Source of the DNA: Sphingomonadales bacterium | GTDB lineage: Bacteria; Pseudomonadota; Alphaproteobacteria; Sphingomonadales; Sphingomonadaceae | Length of the DNA stretch: 64,000 bases | Direction: 5' to 3' | Assembly (NCBI GenBank): GCA_017302615.1 | Contig: JAFLDB010000001.1 | Location: 124,001-188,000, forward strand | Notes under the pieces: generated by a model | Told to the model about the DNA's origin: nothing | What the model saw: the letters and a program-made list of their open reading frames with translations, nothing else | Databases searched by the model: none | Program-made: the position numbers and the translations under genes | Part shown: piece after piece, positions 17,001 through 27,168 of the stretch | Numbering within the stretch: position 1 is the first letter of the stretch | Layout of the letters: every line of letters begins with the position of its first letter

Positions 17001-18546
17001 AGTGGCCGCGCCTGCCCGCGCCGCAGCGGGCCTTGCCATCCCCGCGCCATGGCGCGCTGCCGCCCTGCGGCTCGCGCTGGTCTGGCTGGGGATCGTGATT
17101 GCCTTTTTGTGGGACTGGGCGGCGATGGCCGACCAGTGGTGGAACAGCTCTACCTACAACCATATCCTGCTGGTGCCGGTGATCATTACCTGGCTGGTAT
17201 GGCAGCGTTTGCCCGAAGTGCTGCAACTGGCCCCGCAGGCCTGCCGCTGGGCCTTGCTGCCATTCGCCCTGGCCGTGCTGGGCTGGGTGCTGGGCAGCTT
17301 TGCCGGGTTCAACCTCGTCAAGCAGGCCGCCGTGGTCGCCATGCTGCCGATCTCGGCGCTGCTGGTGCTGGGACCGCGGGCCTGCGCCGGGTTGCTGTTC
17401 CCGCTGGCCTATACCGTGTTTCTGGTGCCGTTCGGCGACGAACTGGTCCCGCCCTTGCAGATGATCACGGCCAAGCTGACGATCTGGCTGGTGGGCCTCA
17501 GCGGCATTCCCGCCGTGGTCGACGGGGTGTTCATCGATACGCCGGCCGGCCTGTTCGAAGTGGCGGAAGCCTGTTCGGGCGTGAAGTTTCTGATCGCGAT
17601 GATCGCGCTTGGCACCTTGGTGGCGAACATCGGTTTCCGCAGCCGGGGCCGCCGCGCCGCCTTCATGGCACTGTGCGTGGTGGTGCCGATCCTGGCCAAC
17701 GGGGTACGGGCCTGGGGGACGATCTTTGCTGCGCAGTATGTCGGTGCGGAAAAGGCCGCCGGGATCGATCACCTGATCTATGGCTGGATCTTCTTCGGCA
17801 TCGTGATTGCTGCCGTGCTGGGCCTGTCGTGGCGTCACTTCGACCGATCGCTGGACGAGGCGGCGATCGATCCGGCCGCGATCAATGCCGATCCGCGCCT
17901 GGCACGCTGGGAAGCGCCCGTGTCGCAGGTGCCGGGCCTGCTCGGCGTGGCAGCGGCGCTGGTGCTGGGCGGGATCGCCTGGTCGGTGGCCGGGCAAAAC
18001 CTCGCCGCGCCGATGCCCAGGCAGATATTCCTGCCCGAAGTGCCCGGCTGGCAGCGCACCGACTATGCCCCCGCCGCCCCATGGCAGCCGCGTGCCGATG
18101 GTTCGGAGCACAGCCTGCTCGGGTCCTATGTCGATGCACAGGGGCGTCGGGTTGACGTGTTTTTCGCGCTCTATGCCGCGCAGGGCGAAGGGCGCGAGCC
18201 GGGCGGGTTCGGCCAGGGGGCACTGACCCCTGGCGGCGACTGGTCCTGGGCCAGTGGCGGCCCGGCGATCGGGGCCGCGAAAAGCGAACGATTGATTCAC
18301 AACGGCACCACCGAACGCCTTGCCCTGACCTGGTACCGCAGTGGCGGGCTGCTCGGCGGCAGCAACCTGCGGCTCAAACTGGCCGGGATAGCCGATCACC
18401 TGCTGCTGCGCCCGCGCCCGGTATCGATGCTGATCCTCTCGGCCGAGCGCAGCCCCGCGGTTGACCCTGAAAGCGCGCTGCGGGACTTCCACGCGGCGCT
18501 GAGCGATCCCGGTCCGTGGATGGACCGGATCGCCGAACCCCGCTAA
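16990..18546 (+). CDS. xrtA: exosortase A fused to an EpsI domain
   Basis: Inner-membrane cysteine transpeptidase that recognises PEP-CTERM tails, 518 residues. About eight hydrophobic helices fill residues 25-285. The catalytic triad is visible: Cys195 in EACSGVKF, Arg240 in NGVRAWG and His261 in DHLIYGW. A further helix near 315-335 leads into a soluble EpsI-type domain (about 340-518; PEVPGWQRTDY, VDVFFALYAAQGEG, LTWYRSGG) presumed periplasmic. Fusion of exosortase and EpsI in one chain is a known arrangement in XrtA systems. No protein in this window ends in a PEP-CTERM tail, so substrates are encoded elsewhere. Confidence 0.93.
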   Translation: MPPEVAAPARAAAGLAIPAPWRAAALRLALVWLGIVIAFLWDWAAMADQWWNSSTYNHILLVPVIITWLVWQRLPEVLQLAPQACRWALLPFALAVLGWVLGSFAGFNLVKQAAVVAMLPISALLVLGPRACAGLLFPLAYTVFLVPFGDELVPPLQMITAKLTIWLVGLSGIPAVVDGVFIDTPAGLFEVAEACSGVKFLIAMIALGTLVANIGFRSRGRRAAFMALCVVVPILANGVRAWGTIFAAQYVGAEKAAGIDHLIYGWIFFGIVIAAVLGLSWRHFDRSLDEAAIDPAAINADPRLARWEAPVSQVPGLLGVAAALVLGGIAWSVAGQNLAAPMPRQIFLPEVPGWQRTDYAPAAPWQPRADGSEHSLLGSYVDAQGRRVDVFFALYAAQGEGREPGGFGQGALTPGGDWSWASGGPAIGAAKSERLIHNGTTERLALTWYRSGGLLGGSNLRLKLAGIADHLLLRPRPVSMLILSAERSPAVDPESALRDFHAALSDPGPWMDRIAEPR

Positions 18547-18557
18547 GCGCTTAGCCA

Positions 18558-20450
<1,893 letters not shown>

Positions 20451-20474
20451 CGGCATCCTGAGCCCAAATGAAGA

Positions 20475-20498
20475 CGGCCCCGGCTTTCGCCGGGGCCG
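20475..20498 (-). terminator. rho-independent-type hairpin, probably bidirectional
   Basis: CGGCCCCGGC-GAAA-GCCGGGGCCG on the minus strand: a perfect 10-bp stem with a GNRA tetraloop, followed by TCTTCATTT. It lies 20 bp past the 13-codon ORF and 24 bp past the amidotransferase stop, so it can end both transcripts; the loop and T-content favour minus-strand use. Confidence 0.7.
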
Positions 20499-20518
20499 CT
20501 CAAGCATCTCAGCCTCGA

Positions 20519-20560
20519 TTAACGGCGGCCGAAAATGCGCTCCAGATATTCCCAAACCAT
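20519..20560 (-). CDS. candidate 13-residue micropeptide MVWEYLERIFGRR
   Basis: ATG-GTT-TGG... reads 13 codons to TAA. The Shine-Dalgarno AGGAGA sits 6-7 nt before the ATG, better than that of most long genes here. A strong hairpin follows 20 bp after the stop, and a promoter-like sequence lies about 50 bp upstream. The peptide alternates bulky hydrophobic (V, W, Y, L, I, F) and charged (E, R) residues and could form an amphipathic helix with a basic end. It is not a leader peptide for a downstream gene, since no minus-strand gene follows. I do not recognise it; expression and conservation are untested. Confidence 0.45.
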   Translation of the reverse strand: MVWEYLERIFGRR

Positions 20561-20608
20561 GCGCGTTCTCCTGCAGGTTGAACGATTTAAAGGCCGAGTT
20601 GCTCCTTT

Positions 20609-20636
20609 AGGATAACCAATTCTTAACCAATAACAA
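20609..20636 (-). promoter_or_regulatory. candidate promoter of the micropeptide unit, with CtrA-like half-sites
   Basis: On the minus strand TTGTTA (20636-20631) and TATCCT (20614-20609) are spaced 16 nt, each matching 4 of 6 consensus bases. TTAA-N7-TTAT (20626-20612) falls in the spacer and resembles, with one mismatch, the alphaproteobacterial CtrA box TTAA-N7-TTAA. Confidence 0.3.
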
Positions 20637-20760
20637 GCAGGAAAATTTAACCATTTGCTTCGGCAGATTTGGGGAAAACCCCATTTTAATCAATGAAATG
20701 CGCCGATATCCTGACATCGCGCAGGAATCGCGTCGACCGGCCTGGAGCCAGTCCGGTCGG

Positions 20761-20782
20761 AAAAAAGGGTTGAATTTCAACC
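20761..20782 (-). terminator. rho-independent terminator of the EAL gene
   Basis: Minus strand GGTTGAA-A-TTCAACC followed directly by CTTTTTT, about 47 bp after the stop of the CHASE2/EAL gene. The hairpin plus six-T run is the clearest intrinsic terminator in the window. Confidence 0.75.
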
Positions 20783-20828
20783 GTTCAGTTGGGGAGTGAT
20801 TCGCTCGACAAAACCGGCCCCCAAGGGC

Positions 20829-23141
20829 TCAGGCGGCCAAGGTCTTGCCGCCCGATTCCATGAGCGTGGCCAGCGCATCGAGTTGCATCGGCCGGGCCAG
20901 ATAATAGCCCTGGGCCACGTCGCAACCGATCACGCGGAGCAGTTCGAGGGTTTCAGGATCCTCGATCCCCTCGGCCACGACCCGCCGGCCGAGGCCGTGG
21001 GCGAGTTCAATCGTCGATTCCACCAGCAGCAGGTCGCTGGCGCTGGTCGGCAGAGATGCGACAAAACGACGGTCGATCTTGATTTCCTGGCACGGGACCG
21101 AGCGCAGGTATTCCAGCGTGGCGTTGCCGGTGCCGTAATCGTCGATCGACAGTTCGATCCCGTTGGCGGCAATCGCGGAGAGGTTGGCGGCCACTGCGGC
21201 CTGATCGCTGAACGGCGCGGATTCGGTCACTTCCAGCGTCAGGTTGCGGGCCGGGAAGCCATTGCGGATAAGAATCTCGACGATCTGGCCCGGCAACTGC
21301 GGCGTTTCCAGCATGCTAGCGGAAAGATTCACCCCAAGCCGGAACCCCGGATCGATCGCCAGCAGAGGCCGGATGGCCTTCGTGGCCACATCCAGCACGT
21401 GCAGCGTCAGGCGCTTGATCCGGTTGTGCTCCTCGGCGGAAAGGACGAACGCTTCGGGCGAAATGGCGCCGCGCTGCGGGTGCTGCCAACGGACCAGCGC
21501 CTCAGCCCCGCAGACCTTGTCGGTCTTGAGGCTGTACTGCGGTTGATAGGCAACCCAGATATCGCCCCCGTCAATGGCAGCATCAAGCTCGCTCATCAGC
21601 GAAAGCGCCCAGGCGCTGTCGGCCTCGTTCTCGTCCTGGTTGAAGGTAACAAGCAGGTGCTTGGCGCCAGCGATGTCTGCCGCCTGGAGAGCGCGCCCGA
21701 TCCGGTTGGTGATCGGCCGTTCAAGATTGGCATCAACCCCGAACACCACCGCAATATCCAGCTTGCGCCCACGCAGTTCGAAATGACTTTCCACCAGGCG
21801 TGAAAGCCCGGTCAGATGGTCGGTCATTTCGGCCTGGTTGAGGGGCGGTACCAGCCAATAGAGCACATCTTCGGCCTGATAGAAGGTGACCCGGTCCTGA
21901 GGGAGACTGAGCCGCCGGGTCAGTTCCCCGATCAGTTCATGCTCCACCGGTGTCGGGAAGCTGGCGCAGATTGCCGCATAGTTGCGAATCCGCATCGCGA
22001 CGAGTTGAGACCCTTCGGCCTGCGGATCCTCGCGCAACGCAGCCAGGTTGGGCAGCAGCGACCCGGCATGGCGATAGCGCGCCTCGTTAAGATCTCGCCA
22101 TGAGCTGTAACGGTAGGCGACAATCCCGAACATCAGGAGGGCAGGGAAGACGTCGGCGGTGATGAACAGCCGATCCATTGCAAAGGGGAGGGCCACGCTG
22201 CCAACCAGGGCAGCTGCTATGACGATCCGGGCCTGCCTGCGGTTGCGGCTTGCCATCAGCGCCAGCGAGAGAAGCGTGGCGAGGACGATGCCGGGGACCC
22301 AGCCAACCTTGTTGGGGTTGCCCTCCTTGAGTGTCTGCGCACCTATGGCGTGAACATAGACACCCGGAAACCAGCCCTGCGGAAAGATCTGGACGTCGTC
22401 CGGGTTCTCGCGTGTGGTTACGCCTACCAGCAGATCCTTGCCCTTCAGCCGATCAGCCGGGACCCGCCCTTCCAGAATGTCGACGAGGCTGATGGTGGGG
22501 ACCGAAGCGACCTGGATCGACCAGTCGGGCCGATAACGCTGATCCGGTTCACCTTCGAAATTGGCAATGCTGGCGGAAACGGATGGAACGCGCTTTCCGT
22601 CGATTTCCGTCGCAAAGATAAGTTCGGCCGAAAGCCCCAGTGGCGTTGCCGCCCCGTTCAGCGAGCGAACATCGGTATGCGGTCGGAAATCCGGGTGCGG
22701 CAGGATTACTTCCCGCGCCTCGGAGCCGGAACGCCGCCGGAAATACATGGTTCCGGCAAAGGCCTGCCCATTGTGCCGCTGAAGCGCCTCTGCGAATTCG
22801 CGGTCGCCCTCGGGATCGATCGGCAGCGAGAAGACTTCGTCGAAGTAGACGCTCTTGGCGCCGGCTGCGAAGACCTTATCGAGCAATTGCGCGTTGTATG
22901 CGCGCGAATAGGTGCTGCTGCCGAGAGCCTCGACGGTCTTGTCGTCGATCCCGATAACCACCACCGAACCATCAGCCGGGCGGGCAACCACCTGGTTCCG
23001 CAGACCCCGGTAAAAGTCCTCCAGTGGGTAGGCCGGGCCGACAACGGCAATAATCACACAGACGATCAGGGCCTGCACCAGGATCCGTGTCCTGGTCAGC
23101 TTCTTGCGGTTTTTCCCGCGACGCTTGAACGGCCAAATCAC
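20829..23141 (-). CDS. CHASE2 - degenerate GGDEF - EAL cyclic-di-GMP phosphodiesterase
   Basis: Membrane signalling protein, 770 residues. An N-terminal helix (about 21-41) leads to a periplasmic CHASE2 sensor domain (about 45-275; VVVIGIDDKTVEALG, SVYFDEVFS). Two to three helices (about 280-345) and a GGDEF-like domain without the GGDEF signature come next, then an EAL domain with intact key residues: E547-A-L in GAEALVRW, NLSASML, LEVTES, DDYGTGNATL, IKIDRRF and EGIED. It should hydrolyse c-di-GMP. Its place beside the exopolysaccharide locus suggests control of polymer output (inference). The terminator at 20761-20782 ends the transcript. Confidence 0.9.
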   Translation of the reverse strand: MIWPFKRRGKNRKKLTRTRILVQALIVCVIIAVVGPAYPLEDFYRGLRNQVVARPADGSVVVIGIDDKTVEALGSSTYSRAYNAQLLDKVFAAGAKSVYFDEVFSLPIDPEGDREFAEALQRHNGQAFAGTMYFRRRSGSEAREVILPHPDFRPHTDVRSLNGAATPLGLSAELIFATEIDGKRVPSVSASIANFEGEPDQRYRPDWSIQVASVPTISLVDILEGRVPADRLKGKDLLVGVTTRENPDDVQIFPQGWFPGVYVHAIGAQTLKEGNPNKVGWVPGIVLATLLSLALMASRNRRQARIVIAAALVGSVALPFAMDRLFITADVFPALLMFGIVAYRYSSWRDLNEARYRHAGSLLPNLAALREDPQAEGSQLVAMRIRNYAAICASFPTPVEHELIGELTRRLSLPQDRVTFYQAEDVLYWLVPPLNQAEMTDHLTGLSRLVESHFELRGRKLDIAVVFGVDANLERPITNRIGRALQAADIAGAKHLLVTFNQDENEADSAWALSLMSELDAAIDGGDIWVAYQPQYSLKTDKVCGAEALVRWQHPQRGAISPEAFVLSAEEHNRIKRLTLHVLDVATKAIRPLLAIDPGFRLGVNLSASMLETPQLPGQIVEILIRNGFPARNLTLEVTESAPFSDQAAVAANLSAIAANGIELSIDDYGTGNATLEYLRSVPCQEIKIDRRFVASLPTSASDLLLVESTIELAHGLGRRVVAEGIEDPETLELLRVIGCDVAQGYYLARPMQLDALATLMESGGKTLAA

Positions 23142-23350
23142 GCGTGGTCTCTCACCGGGACGCTCTTGTGCGAGCCGCTCGGGCCAGCACCATGAGTGCG
23201 CCTACGGGGGATCGAATGGCCAAAGTCAGGTCGCATGTCATCCGGCCTAACCGCAATTCGGTAATTTTTCGTTATCCTTGATGCCGCCTTTCCGGAGCGC
23301 AAAGCTGGCGGCGGGTCGTTGCTGGATGGAGATGAATCGCTCTTGGGACA

Positions 23351-23374
23351 TGTAATGTGATATTGTAACCTTTC
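23351..23374 (+). promoter_or_regulatory. candidate Zur box upstream of the ZnuD-like receptor gene
   Basis: A 24-bp site (core ATGTGATATTGTAAC) 50 bp before the receptor start. Aligned by eye with the reverse complement of the E. coli znu operator as I remember it, 19 of 24 bases agree. Placement and the His-rich receptor downstream support repression by Zur when zinc is sufficient. Confidence 0.5.
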
Positions 23375-23424
23375 ATCATGCAGGCTAAGGCGCTGTCAAT
23401 CCCGTTTCCAATCAGGACCCATCG

Positions 23425-25572
23425 ATGCGCAATCCGCTGTTGAATTCTGCCTCCCTGACCTCGCTTGTCCTCGCCCTGGCCCTGCCGCTTCCGGCACTGG
23501 CCCAGACATCCGCCGACAGTGACTATCACGCAGAAGAAGACGAGGAGATCGTCGTTACCGGCGCGATCCAGATTTCGCGCAAGGACGTGCTTTCGGGCGT
23601 GGCGGTGCTGGCCGGGCAGGACCTCTCGGAATCCGTGCGACCCTCGCTGGGCGAGACCCTGGCGGGAACCCCGGGTGTGTCGGCCAGTTCCTTCGGGCCC
23701 AGTTCCTCGCGGCCGGTGCTGCGCGGCCTGCAGGGTGACCGGGTGCGGATCCTGTCCAACGGCCTGGGCGCAATTGATGCTTCCAACACCTCGGTCGATC
23801 ATGCCCCCGCGATCAACCCGCTGCTGGCCCAGCGGATCGAAGTGCTGCGGGGGCCGCAGGCGCTGCAATACGGCTCGGCCGCGATCGGCGGGGTGGTCAA
23901 CGTGATCGACCGCCGCATCCCGACCTCGGTGCCGGACGAACCGATCCATTTCAGTGCGATGGGCGGCTATGGCTCGGCCGCGGACGAACGTTCATTCGCC
24001 GCCAGTGCCGATCTGGCGCTGGGCGGTGGCTGGGCGTTCCATGTCGATGGTTCGTGGCTCAAGTCCAATGACCTGCGCATTCCGGGCTTCGCCCTGACCC
24101 CGGCGCTGCGCAACCAGGCACTGGCCACCAGTCTGTTGCCGGACGATGATCATGATGATCACGACGATCATGACGATCATGATCACGGCCATGAGGAGGT
24201 CGACTATGCGGCCAATGCCGCCGTGCGCGATCGCCTCCCCAACAGCGCGGCGCGGACCTGGACGCTTTCGGCCGGTCTGGCCTATATCGGCGATGGCGGC
24301 AGCATCGGCTTTTCCTATAGCCGGCTGGATAACCGGTACGGTGTGCCGATCCGCTTTGCCACTCTGCCCGATCAGGGTCAGCACGCGCCGATCATCCAGG
24401 TCAAGCAGGACCGCATCGATGCGCGTGCCGAACTGAACCTGGGCGATGGCTTCCTCAACAAGCTGACCTTCCGCTATGCCTACGCCGACTATCGCCACGA
24501 TGAGCTCGACGAAGGTGCAGTGGAAAGCACCTTCCTCAACGAAGGCATGGAGGGTCGGCTCGAATTTGCCCAGAACGAGCGTTCGGGCTGGTCGGGCGCC
24601 AGCGGGGTACAGTTCGTGATCCGCGATTTCGATGTGATCAGCGAAGAACCCTACCTGCCGCGCAACGCGACCGAGCAGCTGGGGGTCTTCACCGTCCAGC
24701 AGCTGCAATCCGGTCCGTGGCGGCTTGAGGCGGGCATGCGGTTTGAACGGACCCGGCAGAAGTCTTCGCCGACCGAGGGGCTGACCCAGTTCTATTCCGG
24801 CACGCGCGATTTCAATGCCTTCTCGGCTTCGCTGGGGGCGGCAGTGGATGTCGCGCCGGGCTGGAAGGTCGGGGCCAACCTGTCACAGGCCGAACGCGCC
24901 CCATCGGCCGAGGAGCTGTTTGCCAGCGGGCCGCACCACGGGACCGAAACCTATGAAATCGGCGATCCGTTCCTCAAGATCGAGCGGGCCCGCAGTGTCG
25001 AGGGCATTCTGCGCGGCAGCGGCAACGGCTTCGATATCGAATTCACTGCCTTCCACAGCTGGTTCGATAACTTCATTTATGCCTCTGCGACCGGCGATAT
25101 CGAGGATGGCCTGCCCGTCTATACCATCGCCCAGGCCGATGCCCGGCTCTATGGCTTCGAGTTCCAGGCCGAGTTCGATCTGGCCAAGGTCGGTCCGTGG
25201 ACCTTCAAGGCTGAAGGCATGGCCGACTATGTCCGGGCGACGATCGACGGAGCGGGACCCGCGCCGCGCATCCCCTCGCTGCGCCTCAAGGGCGGGCTGA
25301 AGGCCGAATCGCCGCATCTCGATCTCGGGTTCGAGGTTGAACATGTCACTGCCCAGAACCGCGTGGCCCAGTTCGAAACCGCGACGCCGGCCTATACGCT
25401 GGTCAATCTGGGCGTTGCCTGGCGGCCGTGGGGAGCATTCCGCCCGGTCAGCATCACGCTTTCGGCCAACAACCTGTTCGACGTGGAAGCGCGGCGGCAC
25501 GCCTCGTTCCTCAAGGACTATGCGCCGCTGCCCGGCCGCGACATCCGCGCCGGGGTGCGGATCGAGTTCTAG
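23425..25572 (+). CDS. znuD: TonB-dependent receptor, ZnuD-like (zinc uptake)
   Basis: Outer-membrane receptor, 715 residues. A signal peptide ends at ALA-QTS. A TonB-box-like EEIVVTGAI is followed by a plug domain (LSESVRPSLGETLAGTPGVSA.., RIEVLRGPQALQYGSAAIGG) and a 22-strand-type barrel ending in VRIEF. Residues 240-257 form an Asp/His repeat (DDDHDDHDDHDDHDHGHE) in a predicted extracellular loop, as in neisserial ZnuD, where His/Asp loops capture zinc. A Zur-like box lies upstream. Copper or nickel uptake is the main alternative. It ends 10 bp from the convergent zapE. Confidence 0.85.
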   Translation: MRNPLLNSASLTSLVLALALPLPALAQTSADSDYHAEEDEEIVVTGAIQISRKDVLSGVAVLAGQDLSESVRPSLGETLAGTPGVSASSFGPSSSRPVLRGLQGDRVRILSNGLGAIDASNTSVDHAPAINPLLAQRIEVLRGPQALQYGSAAIGGVVNVIDRRIPTSVPDEPIHFSAMGGYGSAADERSFAASADLALGGGWAFHVDGSWLKSNDLRIPGFALTPALRNQALATSLLPDDDHDDHDDHDDHDHGHEEVDYAANAAVRDRLPNSAARTWTLSAGLAYIGDGGSIGFSYSRLDNRYGVPIRFATLPDQGQHAPIIQVKQDRIDARAELNLGDGFLNKLTFRYAYADYRHDELDEGAVESTFLNEGMEGRLEFAQNERSGWSGASGVQFVIRDFDVISEEPYLPRNATEQLGVFTVQQLQSGPWRLEAGMRFERTRQKSSPTEGLTQFYSGTRDFNAFSASLGAAVDVAPGWKVGANLSQAERAPSAEELFASGPHHGTETYEIGDPFLKIERARSVEGILRGSGNGFDIEFTAFHSWFDNFIYASATGDIEDGLPVYTIAQADARLYGFEFQAEFDLAKVGPWTFKAEGMADYVRATIDGAGPAPRIPSLRLKGGLKAESPHLDLGFEVEHVTAQNRVAQFETATPAYTLVNLGVAWRPWGAFRPVSITLSANNLFDVEARRHASFLKDYAPLPGRDIRAGVRIEF

Positions 25573-25582
25573 GCGCTGAATG

Positions 25583-26695
25583 CTATTCCTCGCCGTGTCC
25601 GGCGGCGAGGTAGTCCGCGCTTTGCATTTCCATCAACCGGCTGACGGTGCGTTCAAATTCGAACGCGCCGTCTCCGGCGGTGTAGAGCCGTTCGGGATCG
25701 GCTGCGGCAGTGGCAAACAGCTTGACCTTGTTCTCATAAAGCGCGTCGATCAGGGTGACGAAGCGCGCGGCCTCGTTGCGGTTTTCCGGACCCATGCGCG
25801 GAATGCCGACCAGGATCACGGTGTGATAGGTCTGGGCCACGGCCAGGTAATCGGCCGCGCCGCGCGCCTCTTCACAGAGTCGCTTGAAGCTGAACACGGC
25901 CACGCCTTTCAGGCTTTTCGGCACGTGGAGCTTGCGTCCGCCGCCGAGGTCAAGCTCGGCACTTGGCACGTGGGCACTGTCTTCGGGCGGGTAGTCGGTC
26001 AGTCGGAAGAATGCCTCGCGTACCTGCGCCGTCGCGGCATCGCCGAGCGGGGTGTGCCAAGTGGCAATCCCGGCGAGCCGTTCCAGCCGGTAATCGTGCG
26101 GCCCGTTCAGCGCCAGAACGTCGAGTTCCCGCTCGATCAGGGCGATGAAAGGCAGGAAATGCTCGCGGTTTAGGCCGTCCTTGTACAACTGATCTGGCGC
26201 GCGATTGCTGGTGGTTACGATGACCAGCCCGTGATTGACGATCAGCGCGGTGAACAGCCGGCTCATGATCATCGCGTCGGCGCTGTTGTTCACCACCATC
26301 TCGTCGAAGGCGAGAACGCGCAGCCCTTCAGCAATCGCGGCGGCGACCGGGGGAATCGGATCGCCGGTTTCCCCTTTGCGGGCCTCGCGCAACCGGGCGT
26401 GAACTTCCAGCATGAAGGCGTGAAAGTGGACCCGCCGCTTGCCTGGAATCGCCAAGCATTCGTGGAACAGGTCCATCAGCATCGACTTGCCGCGCCCGAC
26501 CCCGCCCCAAAGGTACAGACCGCGCGGGGGCTGGGGTTTCTTGCCCATCAATCGGCCCAGCAGGCCACCAGGGAGGGGGGCTTCCAGTTCCTGCTGCAGG
26601 CGATCGAGCCGCTGTGCTGCGGTCCGCTGTTCGGAATCGGGGCGCAGTTCGCCCGCCGCAACCAGCGCATCGTAGCGGGTGATGATCCGGGTCAT
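25583..26695 (-). CDS. zapE: cell division protein ZapE (AFG1-like ATPase)
   Basis: AAA-family ATPase of 370 residues matching ZapE/AFG1. Opening [32 protein letters not shown] with Walker A at 64-71, MLMDLFHE, RRVHFHAFMLEVH, Walker B VLAFDEM, VTTSNRAPDQLYKDGLNR and the C-terminal FSFKRLCE are all present. ZapE acts at the Z-ring late in division in enterobacteria; AFG1 homologues act in membrane protein turnover. It is third of a sdhB-thioesterase-zapE unit; its ATG overlaps the thioesterase stop by 4 nt. Confidence 0.94.
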   Translation of the reverse strand: MTRIITRYDALVAAGELRPDSEQRTAAQRLDRLQQELEAPLPGGLLGRLMGKKPQPPRGLYLWGGVGRGKSMLMDLFHECLAIPGKRRVHFHAFMLEVHARLREARKGETGDPIPPVAAAIAEGLRVLAFDEMVVNNSADAMIMSRLFTALIVNHGLVIVTTSNRAPDQLYKDGLNREHFLPFIALIERELDVLALNGPHDYRLERLAGIATWHTPLGDAATAQVREAFFRLTDYPPEDSAHVPSAELDLGGGRKLHVPKSLKGVAVFSFKRLCEEARGAADYLAVAQTYHTVILVGIPRMGPENRNEAARFVTLIDALYENKVKLFATAAADPERLYTAGDGAFEFERTVSRLMEMQSADYLAAGHGEE

Positions 26696-27168
26696 TTAGG
26701 GGTGGTGGGCTTGCGGATGGTTCCGGAAAAGGCCGCGACCAGATTGCCTTCGCCCTGTTCAACCACCCCGCGCAGGAACACCAGCCGGCGCGTTTCCTTC
26801 AGCAGTTCGGTCACTGCGTCGCAAGGCACGCCGGGTTTGCCGGCACCGATGAACTGGACGGAAAGATCGAGCGTGACGGCGGTGCCGGCCTCGATGATTC
26901 CCAGCTGACGGGCACAGGCAAACAGCGCGATGTCGATCAGCGCCATGACCGTCCCGCCGTGGATATTGTTGCCCAGGTTGGTGTGGCGGTGCTCCGGGAA
27001 CATCCGCAACCGTGCCTTGCCGTCGCTATCGGCCCGGACCAGCAGCTTGGGAAACATCCAGCTGTTGAAGCGGGTGGAATCGTTCAGCTGCCAGGTGAAC
27101 CAGCCGGGATTCTCGGGATCGGGCTCGCTGCGAAAGCCCCGGTCGTCGCCGTTCGCGCTCTCGCTCAA
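26692..27168 (-). CDS. PaaI-type hotdog thioesterase
   Basis: A 158-residue hotdog-fold acyl-CoA thioesterase-like protein. The core has [23 protein letters not shown], with the HGG segment and following Asp typical of PaaI-type active sites, then [15 protein letters not shown] 27168 is the likely start: it overlaps the sdhB stop as TTGA and has GGAG about 8 nt upstream, while an ORF extension upstream merely reads sdhB in another frame. The substrate is unknown. Sandwiched between sdhB and zapE with 4-nt overlaps at both ends. Confidence 0.83.
   Translation of the reverse strand: MSESANGDDRGFRSEPDPENPGWFTWQLNDSTRFNSWMFPKLLVRADSDGKARLRMFPEHRHTNLGNNIHGGTVMALIDIALFACARQLGIIEAGTAVTLDLSVQFIGAGKPGVPCDAVTELLKETRRLVFLRGVVEQGEGNLVAAFSGTIRKPTTPK

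Larger units (their letters stand above)
20451..20828. other. structured AT-rich intergenic region
   Basis: The 378 bp between two convergent long genes is not empty. Reading leftward it contains a terminator for the phosphodiesterase gene (20761-20782), a 26-nt hairpin CGACCGG-c-CTGG-ag-CCAG-t-CCGGTCG (20734-20759), an AT-rich block with several TTAA half-sites, a candidate promoter (20609-20636), a 13-codon ORF (20519-20560) and a second strong hairpin (20475-20498). It could be a small independent transcription unit on the minus strand. I see no tRNA. Confidence 0.6.

Noticed and set aside
20671-20682. GGGG-AAAA-CCCC as a terminator
   Set aside because: Only four base pairs with no proper T-run, and no gene ends close by on the plus strand.
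24142-24195. GATCATGAC repeats as a DNA repeat array
   Set aside because: They lie in frame within the TonB receptor and simply encode the Asp/His loop.
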